A DNA stretch of 5,480 nucleotides from Pseudomonadota bacterium (GTDB taxonomy: Bacteria > Pseudomonadota > Alphaproteobacteria > Rhodospirillales > Magnetospirillaceae): the NCBI GenBank assembly GCA_023437865.1, contig JAEZFE010000177.1, forward strand, positions 1 through 5,480, in the 5' to 3' direction. Shown here piece after piece: positions 1-3,863 of this stretch (its first letter is position 1; each line of letters begins with the position of its first letter). Both the position numbers and the translations under genes were made by a program. A model generated the notes under the pieces. That model saw nothing but the letters and a program-made list of their open reading frames with translations, had not been told where the DNA came from and searched no databases.

Positions 1-141
1 CCCCCCCCCCCCCACCGCCCAGTCCTCGATAAAGCGGGCGGCTGCCGTCCCCGCCGGCAGCCAATGGAGCGCGGTCAGAACGGCAGCGGCTGAGACCGCC
101 GCTACCCGAACCGCGTCCCACAGCGACAGCATGCGCTCCAT
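1..141 (-). CDS. Partial CDS: N-terminus of a membrane protein, divergent from the OmpA gene
   Basis: An open leftward frame starts at ATG 141-139 and runs off the left edge without a stop. It reads MERMLSLWDAVRV, then a hydrophobic Ala/Val/Leu segment of about 20 residues (residues 12-34) that looks like a signal anchor or first transmembrane helix, then ARFIEDWAV, then four Gly codons made by the G run at the edge. A second ATG at 132 is possible, and an in-frame GTG at 195 lies inside the CRP-type palindrome and is less likely. A short cytosolic head, one membrane helix and an 'R-x-I-E-D-W' stretch resemble the start of CHASE2-type sensor proteins (often adenylate cyclases or kinases), but 47 residues cannot settle it. 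The glycine run may be an artefact of a contig end rather than real sequence. Confidence 0.5.
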   Translation of the reverse strand, partial: MERMLSLWDAVRVAAVSAAAVLTALHWLPAGTAAARFIEDWAVGGGG

Positions 142-180
142 CGCCCTCAGATGCGCCCTCGCGGATCGATCGGCAAGACG

Positions 181-223
181 TGTGAACCAGCCCACACCAG
201 GGCCGAACGATGCGGCGTAGCCT
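181..223 (+). promoter_or_regulatory. CRP-type class II promoter of the OmpA-family gene (copy 1)
   Basis: The palindrome TGTGAACCAGCCCACA at 181-196 matches the CRP/FNR-superfamily consensus TGTGA-N6-TCACA at 9 of 10 positions. After exactly 21 bases comes TAGCCT at 218-223, which keeps the T, A and final T of a -10 box. The predicted start near 230 puts the palindrome centre at -41.5, the class II activator position, and leaves a 28-base leader before ATG 258. The same layout recurs at 923-965 and 2203-2245. The regulator identity is inferred. Confidence 0.65.
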
Positions 224-257
224 GCGGGCAATTGCCACACACCGCTGGAGACCAGCC

Positions 258-863
258 ATGAGGACCCTGCCCGTCGCCCTGCTGCTCGCCTCGACCGCCT
301 TCGCCCCGGCTTTCGGTAAGGAGGTCCTAATGCTGGAGCACACGCCATCGGTGGAGGAACTGCGCTCTTATCTGGCCCCCGAGGCTGCCCCGGTGCGCCG
401 CACGCGCGGCATCGAGATCGTCGGCCAACAGACACAGGCGGCCCGGCCCGCACCCGCCCAGACGGTATCGACCATGACACCCGAACCAGCAGCGGCGCCC
501 GAGCCGAAGCCGAAAGTAAAGGCGACGCCCGAGCCCACCACCATCGGCTATCGGGTGCAGTTCGCTTATGACTCGACCGAGATCATGGCGGATTCCAAGC
601 CATTTCTCGACCAATTGGGCCAAGTTCTGCAATCCGAGCCCAACCTGACGCTGAACGTCGAAGGCCACACCGATGCCCATGGCAGCGACACCTACAATCT
701 CAGTCTGTCGCAGCGCCGGGCGAAGGCGGTTCAGGCTTACTTGAGCCAGACCTGGCGCGTAGCGCCAGAGCGGCTGACCATATCCGGCAAGGGCGAAAGC
801 GAGCCCCTGGTCCCCGACCCTAATGCCGCCGAGAACCGGCGGGTCCAGTTCAAGCCCCTGTAA
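258..863 (+). CDS. OmpA-family peptidoglycan-binding envelope protein with proline-rich linker
   Basis: The 201-residue product has a signal peptide (residues 1-20, MRTLPVALLL...AFG), a short region with P-S-V-E-E-L and R-T-R-G-I, a Pro/Ala/Lys/Glu linker (about 62-95), and a C-terminal OmpA domain (about 97-201). Family hallmarks are V-Q-F-A-Y-D-S near 100, G-H-T-D at 136-139, Y-N-L-S-L-S-Q-R-R-A at 146-155 and N-R-R-V-Q-F at 193-198. The Asp of HTD and the Arg of the RRA stretch correspond to the diaminopimelate-binding pair known in OmpA proteins, so non-covalent peptidoglycan binding is expected. There is no lipobox cysteine and no beta-barrel, so it is probably periplasmic. ATG 258 is chosen because GGAG lies 7 bases upstream and the signal peptide begins there; ATG 210 would precede the predicted transcript start. 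It is a single-gene unit closed by a strong terminator. In this setting it may tie the export machinery to the wall (inference). Confidence 0.88.
   Translation: MRTLPVALLLASTAFAPAFGKEVLMLEHTPSVEELRSYLAPEAAPVRRTRGIEIVGQQTQAARPAPAQTVSTMTPEPAAAPEPKPKVKATPEPTTIGYRVQFAYDSTEIMADSKPFLDQLGQVLQSEPNLTLNVEGHTDAHGSDTYNLSLSQRRAKAVQAYLSQTWRVAPERLTISGKGESEPLVPDPNAAENRRVQFKPL
318..332 (+). promoter_or_regulatory. Strong internal Shine-Dalgarno and in-frame ATG inside the OmpA-family gene
   Basis: AAGGAGGT at 318-325 is a full match to the anti-Shine-Dalgarno sequence and sits 4 bases before an in-frame ATG at 330 (Met25). Initiation here would give a 177-residue form that has lost the signal peptide exactly. 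The upstream start at 258 has only a moderate GGAG. The same bases encode Lys-Glu-Val, so this could be chance. Confidence 0.35.
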
Positions 864-869
864 ACCAAG

Positions 870-900
870 CCGCCGGTCCCTGAGCCGGCGGTTTTTCTTT
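870..900 (+). terminator. Intrinsic terminator after the OmpA-family gene
   Basis: A perfect 7-bp GC stem (CCGCCGG at 870-876 with CCGGCGG at 885-891) encloses an 8-base loop and is followed by TTTTTCTTT (892-900). It begins 6 bases after the TAA stop at 861-863. It separates the OmpA gene from the curlin-like genes. Confidence 0.92.
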
Positions 901-922
901 GTCCTGGGCCATCGACACAAGT

Positions 923-965
923 TGTGAACCAGCCCACAGCACCCGGATCGGTCAGGACATAGGGT
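923..965 (+). promoter_or_regulatory. CRP-type class II promoter of the curlin-like gene pair (copy 2)
   Basis: TGTGAACCAGCCCACA at 923-938 is identical over 16 bases to copy 1. TAGGGT at 960-965 follows after the same 21 bases. The predicted transcript start near 972 puts the palindrome centre at -41.5 and gives a leader of about 49 bases that contains the hairpin at 978-1001. Expression of the two repeat proteins is therefore probably activated by a CRP/FNR-family protein together with the OmpA gene. Confidence 0.68.
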
Positions 966-977
966 GGTGTTCATGGA

Positions 978-1001
978 GGCCCGGCGATAGAGCCGCGGGC
1001 C
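978..1001 (+). other. Possible 5' leader hairpin of the curlin-like mRNA
   Basis: GGCCCG at 978-983 pairs with CGGGCC at 996-1001 around a 12-base loop. It would form 6 bases from the predicted transcript start (about 972) and ends before the ribosome binding site AGGAG (1009-1013), so it would not block translation. Such 5'-end hairpins are known to lengthen mRNA life in some highly expressed envelope genes. The role here is inference. Confidence 0.35.
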
Positions 1002-1020
1002 AATACACAGGAGAAAAGTC

Positions 1021-1437
1021 ATGACCTCAATCCGCCGCACCTTGTCGCTCACCGCCCTTGCCGCCCTGGCTCTGGGCGCAGTCTCTGCCCAGGCGGGAAC
1101 CTACGATAAGCAGATGAAGCCCTACCCGGGCATGAGCAGCCCCTCGTCGACCAGCAACAGCGTCACCGCCAACAACGTCGCAGCCGGTATCAAAAATCGC
1201 GCCGACCAGCGCGTCTTCGCCGACCAGGCCGGCGCATTGCCGTGGACCGGCGGCACCACCTTCAACAGCACCACTGCCAGTAACATCGCCGCCGGCATCA
1301 AGAACCACGCCAGCCAGGATGTGATGACCCGCCAAAGCGGCAGCGGCGGGTTCACGCAAAACCAAATCGACGCCATGAACCTGGCCGCCGGCGAACACAA
1401 CCAGGCTAATCAGCGCGTCCAGGCCGTGCAGCGCTGA
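1021..1437 (+). CDS. Secreted curlin-like repeat protein 1 (candidate amyloid fibre subunit)
   Basis: The 138-residue product has a signal peptide (residues 1-25, cleavage after A-Q-A). The mature part holds three copies of a motif at residues 52-69, 88-105 and 120-137, spaced 36 and 32 residues apart: N-[VIL]-A-A-G-x2-N-x-A-x-Q-x-V-x3-Q. The G-x2-N-x-A core and the terminal Gln match the curlin repeat of CsgA/CsgB (S-x5-Q-x-G-x2-N-x-A-x3-Q); the first Gln is replaced by Ala and the second is shifted, so it is a relative or look-alike and not canonical CsgA. Linkers are rich in Ser, Thr, Gly and Asn, there is no Cys, and the protein ends in Gln-Arg. The start has AGGAG 7 bases upstream. It is co-transcribed with the next gene (14-base gap). 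A fibre-subunit role is inferred from the motif and the CsgG-like gene nearby; a non-amyloid adhesin is the main alternative. Confidence 0.72.
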   Translation: MTSIRRTLSLTALAALALGAVSAQAGTYDKQMKPYPGMSSPSSTSNSVTANNVAAGIKNRADQRVFADQAGALPWTGGTTFNSTTASNIAAGIKNHASQDVMTRQSGSGGFTQNQIDAMNLAAGEHNQANQRVQAVQR

Positions 1438-1451
1438 AGGGAGAGTCCGCC

Positions 1452-1859
1452 ATGAGAACCCTCGCCGCCTTCGCCATCCTGCTGGCCGCCGGCAGCGCCC
1501 ATGCCGACCGCCTGCATACCGGTGGCATCGCATTGTCTGAGAACAAGGCCATCATGGGCGCCAATATCGCCGCCGGATTCGGCAACAGGGCGCAGCAGCA
1601 GATGGTGGGGCATCAGTCTGGGCCCGGCGGGGGCCACCCGCTGGTCTCCACCGATACCCAGGTCGCCACCAACGTCGCCGCCGGCATCAACAACCAGGCT
1701 CAACAGCAGGTGGTGGGTTTCCAGGGCGCGCCCCCAAGCGTGGCACTGGACTTCAGCGGGCGTGGTCCCATGGTCAGCACCCGCGTAGGGGTCGCCACCA
1801 ACGTCGCCGCCGGCATCAACAACCAGGCCGCTCAGGGCTTCGCCGCCCGACAGCGTTGA
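1452..1859 (+). CDS. Secreted curlin-like repeat protein 2 (candidate amyloid fibre subunit)
   Basis: The 135-residue product has a signal peptide (residues 1-18, cleavage after A-H-A) and three motif copies at residues 38-55, 74-91 and 117-134, spaced 36 and 43 residues apart. Copies 2 and 3 both read N-V-A-A-G-I-N-N-Q-A and are preceded by V-S-T. Like protein 1 it has no Cys, Gly/Pro/Ser-rich linkers and a Q-R terminus, so the two are paralogues from a duplication. Gln is denser here (Q-Q-Q in copies 1 and 2), which is the ladder-forming residue class in curli. A GGGAG ribosome site lies 8 bases upstream and overlaps the region just after the previous stop, so the pair is an operon. A strong terminator follows at 1874. 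The pairing recalls csgB-csgA (minor and major subunit), but which would be the major one cannot be told. Confidence 0.72.
   Translation: MRTLAAFAILLAAGSAHADRLHTGGIALSENKAIMGANIAAGFGNRAQQQMVGHQSGPGGGHPLVSTDTQVATNVAAGINNQAQQQVVGFQGAPPSVALDFSGRGPMVSTRVGVATNVAAGINNQAAQGFAARQR
1661..1699 (+). repeat. 39-base direct repeat, copy A
   Basis: These 39 bases, starting GGTCGCCACC and ending AACCAGGC, recur without mismatch at 1790-1828. They encode the core of motif copy 2 of the second repeat protein. The offset is 129 bases (43 codons), so it keeps frame. Confidence 0.9.
1790..1828 (+). repeat. 39-base direct repeat, copy B
   Basis: Identical to 1661-1699 and encoding the core of motif copy 3. Full identity, including third codon positions, points to recent internal duplication or gene conversion. 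Recombination between the copies would delete one 43-residue unit in frame. Confidence 0.9.
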
Positions 1860-1873
1860 CGTTCCTCCAACTC

Positions 1874-1909
1874 GGCTGCCGGGATAGTCTCCCGGCGGCC
1901 CCTCTTTTT
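1874..1909 (+). terminator. Intrinsic terminator between curlin-like gene 2 and the four-Cys gene
   Basis: An 11-bp stem (GGCTGCCGGGA at 1874-1884 with TCCCGGCGGCC at 1890-1900, one G-T pair) has a 5-base loop and is followed by CCTCTTTTT (1901-1909). The ribosome site AAGGAG of the next gene (1911-1916) follows at once. No good promoter is visible between the terminator and that gene, so downstream expression probably depends on partial readthrough. Confidence 0.88.
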
Positions 1910-1922
1910 GAAGGAGCCCGCC

Positions 1923-2207
1923 ATGCCCCGCCTGCTCACCGCCCTCGCCCTGTTCCTGGTCTGCAATGCCGGTGCACGCGCCGATACCGAAGTGTGCCAA
2001 ACCGTCAATGGCCGAACCACCTGTACCCATGCCGAAGGCAACGTATCGTGCATCAGCATCAACGGCGAAACGCGCTGCACGCCTGCCCACCCTGACAGCC
2101 TGAAGCAGCCGATGCCCGACATGACCATGCCCGGCGTGGAGGTCCGCGAGGAGAACGGCCGTACAAAGGTGACCGCCGGTGGCACCGAGATCTGGCTGCC
2201 CAAGTGA
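1923..2207 (+). CDS. Small secreted four-cysteine protein of unknown function
   Basis: I do not recognise the family. The 94-residue product has a signal peptide (residues 1-20, cleavage after A-R-A). The mature part starts with two tandem 18-residue units, C-x3-N-G-x3-C at Cys25/Cys34 and Cys43/Cys52, each fitting a small beta-hairpin closed by a disulfide or a metal knuckle. A Pro/Met segment (about 57-71, P-M-P-D-M-T-M-P) and a polar strand-rich tail (E-N-G-R-T-K-V-T-A-G-G-T-E-I) follow. ATG 1923 is chosen for AAGGAG 6 bases upstream and for the signal peptide. The gene lies just after the terminator at 1874-1909, and its stop codon falls inside the next CRP-type site. A periplasmic accessory or chaperone role in the export system is only a guess. 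Confidence 0.7.
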   Translation: MPRLLTALALFLVCNAGARADTEVCQTVNGRTTCTHAEGNVSCISINGETRCTPAHPDSLKQPMPDMTMPGVEVREENGRTKVTAGGTEIWLPK

Positions 2208-2245
2208 ACCACGTCACAGCGCGGCCCCCCGCCAGGGCCTAGGCT
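2203..2245 (+). promoter_or_regulatory. CRP-type class II promoter of the DUF1150-like/170-aa gene pair (copy 3)
   Basis: AGTGAACCACGTCACA at 2203-2218 matches TGTGA-N6-TCACA at 9 of 10 positions and shares GTGAACCA and CACA with copies 1 and 2. TAGGCT at 2240-2245 follows after exactly 21 bases. The predicted start near 2252 puts the palindrome centre at -41.5 and leaves a 25-base leader. The site overlaps the stop codon (2205-2207) of the gene before it. Confidence 0.65.
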
Positions 2246-2263
2246 TATCTTGTCAACCCTGGC
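2231..2263. repeat. Inverted repeat over the predicted start site of copy 3 promoter
   Basis: GCCAGGG at 2231-2237 and CCCTGGC at 2257-2263 are perfect inverted repeats with a 19-base spacer. They flank the predicted -10 box and start site, and the right arm abuts the AAGGAGGT ribosome site (2264-2271). The left arm would lie upstream of the transcript, so a DNA operator fits better than an RNA hairpin unless readthrough RNA is considered. Confidence 0.4.
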
Positions 2264-2276
2264 AAGGAGGTCCGCC

Positions 2277-2465
2277 ATGACTCTTCAGCAATTCGCCTGG
2301 TTCAGCCTGTTCGAGAAGTCCTACATCAAGCCAGAAACCGTGGACGGCGCGCCAATGTACGCCGTCCACGCCGCCGATGGCTCCCTGTTATTCCGGGTGG
2401 CCAGCCGCGAGGCCGCCCGCATGCTGGCCCGCGAGTTCATGGTCGAAACTCTTCCCCTTCACTAG
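2277..2465 (+). CDS. DUF1150-like small cytoplasmic protein
   Basis: The 62-residue product has no signal peptide or membrane segment. It fits the pattern I associate with DUF1150, a small alphaproteobacterial family of unknown function: Y-I-K-P at 16-19, V-D-G-x-P near 22-26, Y-A-V-H-A-A-D-G at 28-35, an Ala/Arg-rich helix (41-52) and a final Leu-His. It is a little shorter than the usual 70-80 residues, the N-terminal part being abbreviated. The start is set by a full AAGGAGGT site 5 bases upstream (2264-2271). It is the first gene after the third CRP-type promoter and is followed after 9 bases by the 170-residue secreted protein, so the two are co-transcribed. A cytoplasmic protein among secreted ones suggests a regulatory or quality-control task, which is speculation. 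Confidence 0.65.
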   Translation: MTLQQFAWFSLFEKSYIKPETVDGAPMYAVHAADGSLLFRVASREAARMLAREFMVETLPLH

Positions 2466-2474
2466 GAGCCAACC

Positions 2475-2987
2475 ATGCGCAAAGCCCTCATCGCCATGCT
2501 CGTCACCGCCGCACCGGCCTATGCCCAACAGGCCGGCGGCCTGTCGGTGGGCGGCGCCGGCCTGGGGCCGATGCCGCTTCAGCCGGAAATTGCCGCCTCT
2601 GCGCCGCTGCACCAAAATCTGGGTGACGTGCGTGCAATCAATCCGGCGCGGGGGCGCGAGGGCATCCACCAATCGGCCATTGCCGCGATAAGGGGCGATT
2701 CCGGCTATCTGGGTGGCTTCTTCCGCGGCCAGCCCATGGCCGCCAGCCGCCAGCCGCCGCCTGAATTCGCCATGCCGGATTTCGTTACTATCGTCGAGGC
2801 GCCATTCATCCAGAACAATTTCGGCAGTCCGGTTGCGGTCGAAACCGCCGGCCCCGCCACCATCAACGCTCACGAAAGCCCCGTAGCGGTCAACTCCGGC
2901 CCAGGCAAGCTGGAGCAGAAGGTGGACAGCGCCGTCAACATCGCCACCGGCACCGGAAACGTGGCCAAGCAAGAGGTTAAGCGCTAA
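2475..2987 (+). CDS. Secreted protein with one C-terminal curlin-like motif (candidate minor subunit or nucleator)
   Basis: The 170-residue product has a signal peptide (residues 1-17, cleavage after A-Y-A). The mature N-terminal half is Gly/Ala/Pro-rich with no family I recognise. From about residue 112 the sequence is strand-like and Asn/Gly-rich, with S-P-V-A-V at 118-122 and again at 135-139. The extreme C-terminus (155-168) reads N-I-A-T-G-T-G-N-V-A-K-Q-E-V, a full core match to the motif of the two repeat proteins at 1021-1859, and stops two residues later. One terminal unit on a different body suggests a fibre tip, base or nucleator (compare CsgB), by inference. The ribosome site (AGGAG 2464-2468) overlaps the stop of the preceding gene. 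Its stop overlaps the stop of the leftward acetyltransferase gene by 4 bases, with no terminator between. Confidence 0.7.
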   Translation: MRKALIAMLVTAAPAYAQQAGGLSVGGAGLGPMPLQPEIAASAPLHQNLGDVRAINPARGREGIHQSAIAAIRGDSGYLGGFFRGQPMAASRQPPPEFAMPDFVTIVEAPFIQNNFGSPVAVETAGPATINAHESPVAVNSGPGKLEQKVDSAVNIATGTGNVAKQEVKR

Positions 2988-3544
2988 ACGTGATAACAGC
3001 GCACTCGGGCGGGGTTGCCGAAGGCGGTGGTGCACGCCGGGACATCCCGGCTAACCACGCTGCCAGCGCCGATCACCGCCCCGGCGCCGATGGTAACGCC
3101 CGGCAGGATGATGGCGCCGCCACCGATCCATACGTCATGGCCGATGCGGATCGGCCGCCCAAATTCCAGCCCGGCGGCGCGCACCGCTGCGTCGCGGGGA
3201 TGGTCGGCAGCCAGGATCTGCACGCCGGGTCCGATCTGGGTGCGCTCACCAATGGTGACTGCGACGACATCCAGAATGACGCAGTTGAAGTTTAAAAACG
3301 CACCGGCACCCAGGCTGATATTGAAACCGTAATCGCAGTGGAAAGGCGGACGGATCACCGCTCCCTCACCCACGCATCCCAGCCGCTCCCTCAGCAGGGA
3401 ATGGCGCTCCGCCGCGGGCAGCGCCAACGCGGCGTTGTAGCGGGCCAGCCATTCATGATTGGCCTGCAGGGCCGCCTGCAAATCGGGGGCGCCTGCATTG
3501 TAAAGGTCACCGGCCAGCATCTTGTCCATCTCGCTCAGCGGCAC
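2984..3544 (-). CDS. Sugar O-acetyltransferase, maltose/galactoside (Maa/LacA/NodL) family
   Basis: The 186-residue product belongs to the left-handed beta-helix (hexapeptide repeat) acetyl-CoA transferases that acetylate sugar hydroxyls in the cytoplasm. Residues 6-56 form the N-terminal Mac domain (M-D-K-M-L-A-G-D-L-Y). F-H-C-D-Y-G-F-N-I at 68-76 and the hexapeptide turns from about 77 to 165 follow. His115 in A-D-H-P is the catalytic base by comparison with LacA, and V-W-I-G-G-G-A at 138-144 and G-N-P-A at 176-179 are family marks. The GTG start at 3544 is preferred over ATG 3529 because GGGAGG lies just upstream, and it gives the family's usual length. It begins 13 bases after the stop of the 98-aa gene, so it is the third gene of the CsgG-like operon. 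The natural acceptor could be an exopolysaccharide or cell-wall sugar of the same matrix, or it may be unrelated. Confidence 0.88.
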   Translation of the reverse strand: MPLSEMDKMLAGDLYNAGAPDLQAALQANHEWLARYNAALALPAAERHSLLRERLGCVGEGAVIRPPFHCDYGFNISLGAGAFLNFNCVILDVVAVTIGERTQIGPGVQILAADHPRDAAVRAAGLEFGRPIRIGHDVWIGGGAIILPGVTIGAGAVIGAGSVVSRDVPACTTAFGNPARVRCYHV

Positions 3545-3557
3545 CGAAACCTCCCTC

Positions 3558-3854
3558 TCAACGTAGCGGAAGACAGCCCGACGCGCCCGCCCCCGGCACA
3601 ACGACCACGGTCGTGGTCCCGTCTGGATCCTTGATGACCACCCGAGTGCTTGGCTCGGCCACCGATGGCGGTAACTGCGCAGGCGATACCTGGACCACTT
3701 GCCGGCGGCCGTCGAGCCAACATTCAAGATAGGTCGGCCCCTTGCCCTTTGGAACTTGGATGCCCTTGGTCGGCAGGGGATACTTATCACCTTCGACGAT
3801 GCCCGCCTGGGCGGCGGCGGCGGCCAGCAGCAATGCGAGAGGCAGGAGCCGCAT
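3558..3854 (-). CDS. Small secreted protein of unknown function, second gene of the CsgG-like operon
   Basis: The 98-residue product has a clear signal peptide (residues 1-17, L-L-L-A-A-A-A-A-Q-A, cleavage after A-Q-A). The mature 81 residues are Pro/Val-rich with likely strands at Q-V-V-Q-V (52-56), T-R-V-V-I (70-74) and T-T-T-V-V-V-V (80-86), plus two cysteines, Cys45 and Cys94, that could form one disulfide. I do not recognise the family. The start codon lies 9 bases after the stop of the CsgG-like gene, and that stop is part of the ribosome site TGAGGA, so translation is coupled. Its position is where curli operons keep periplasmic accessory factors (CsgE, CsgF, CsgC or CsgH). Size and beta character would fit a CsgC/CsgH-like role, but no diagnostic motif supports this. 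Confidence 0.8.
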   Translation of the reverse strand: MRLLPLALLLAAAAAQAGIVEGDKYPLPTKGIQVPKGKGPTYLECWLDGRRQVVQVSPAQLPPSVAEPSTRVVIKDPDGTTTVVVVPGAGASGCLPLR

Positions 3855-3863
3855 GGTGTGTCC

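Noticed and set aside
142..195. GTG 195 as start of the leftward gene at the left edge
   Set aside because: The codon lies inside the CRP-type palindrome; ATG 141 or 132 leaves a normal intergenic region. Not excluded outright.
181..223. GAACC in the shared motif as the -35 box of an ECF sigma factor
   Set aside because: GAACC to the TAGNNT box is 29 bases, too far for a -35/-10 pair; the TGTG...CACA symmetry and -41.5 centre fit an activator site better.
210..257. ATG 210 as start of the OmpA-family gene
   Set aside because: It would put 16 Arg/His-rich residues ahead of a good signal peptide, has no ribosome site, and lies upstream of the predicted transcript start near 230.
327..1052. 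Long leftward open frame antisense to the OmpA-family gene
   Set aside because: It is a GC-rich shadow frame spanning a real gene, a terminator and a promoter, and its translation shows no family pattern.
1021..1859. Spaced repeats as a CRISPR array
   Set aside because: The repeats are in-frame protein motifs that diverge in sequence, with uneven spacing and signal peptides ahead of them.
1410..2090. Leftward open frame of 226 codons opposite the second repeat gene
   Set aside because: Its Gly/Asp-rich repeats are the reverse reading of the curlin-like repeats, and it crosses a strong terminator and two real genes.
3603..3618. Inverted repeat GACCAC...GTGGTC
   Set aside because: It lies within the 98-aa coding region and follows from adjacent Thr (ACC/ACG) and Val (GTG/GTC) codons; there is no T run.
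3545..3790. Extension of the acetyltransferase upstream to an ATG at 3790
   Set aside because: The extra 82 residues overlap the 98-aa secreted protein gene in another frame and lack family similarity; GTG 3544 has a strong ribosome site and gives the normal family length.
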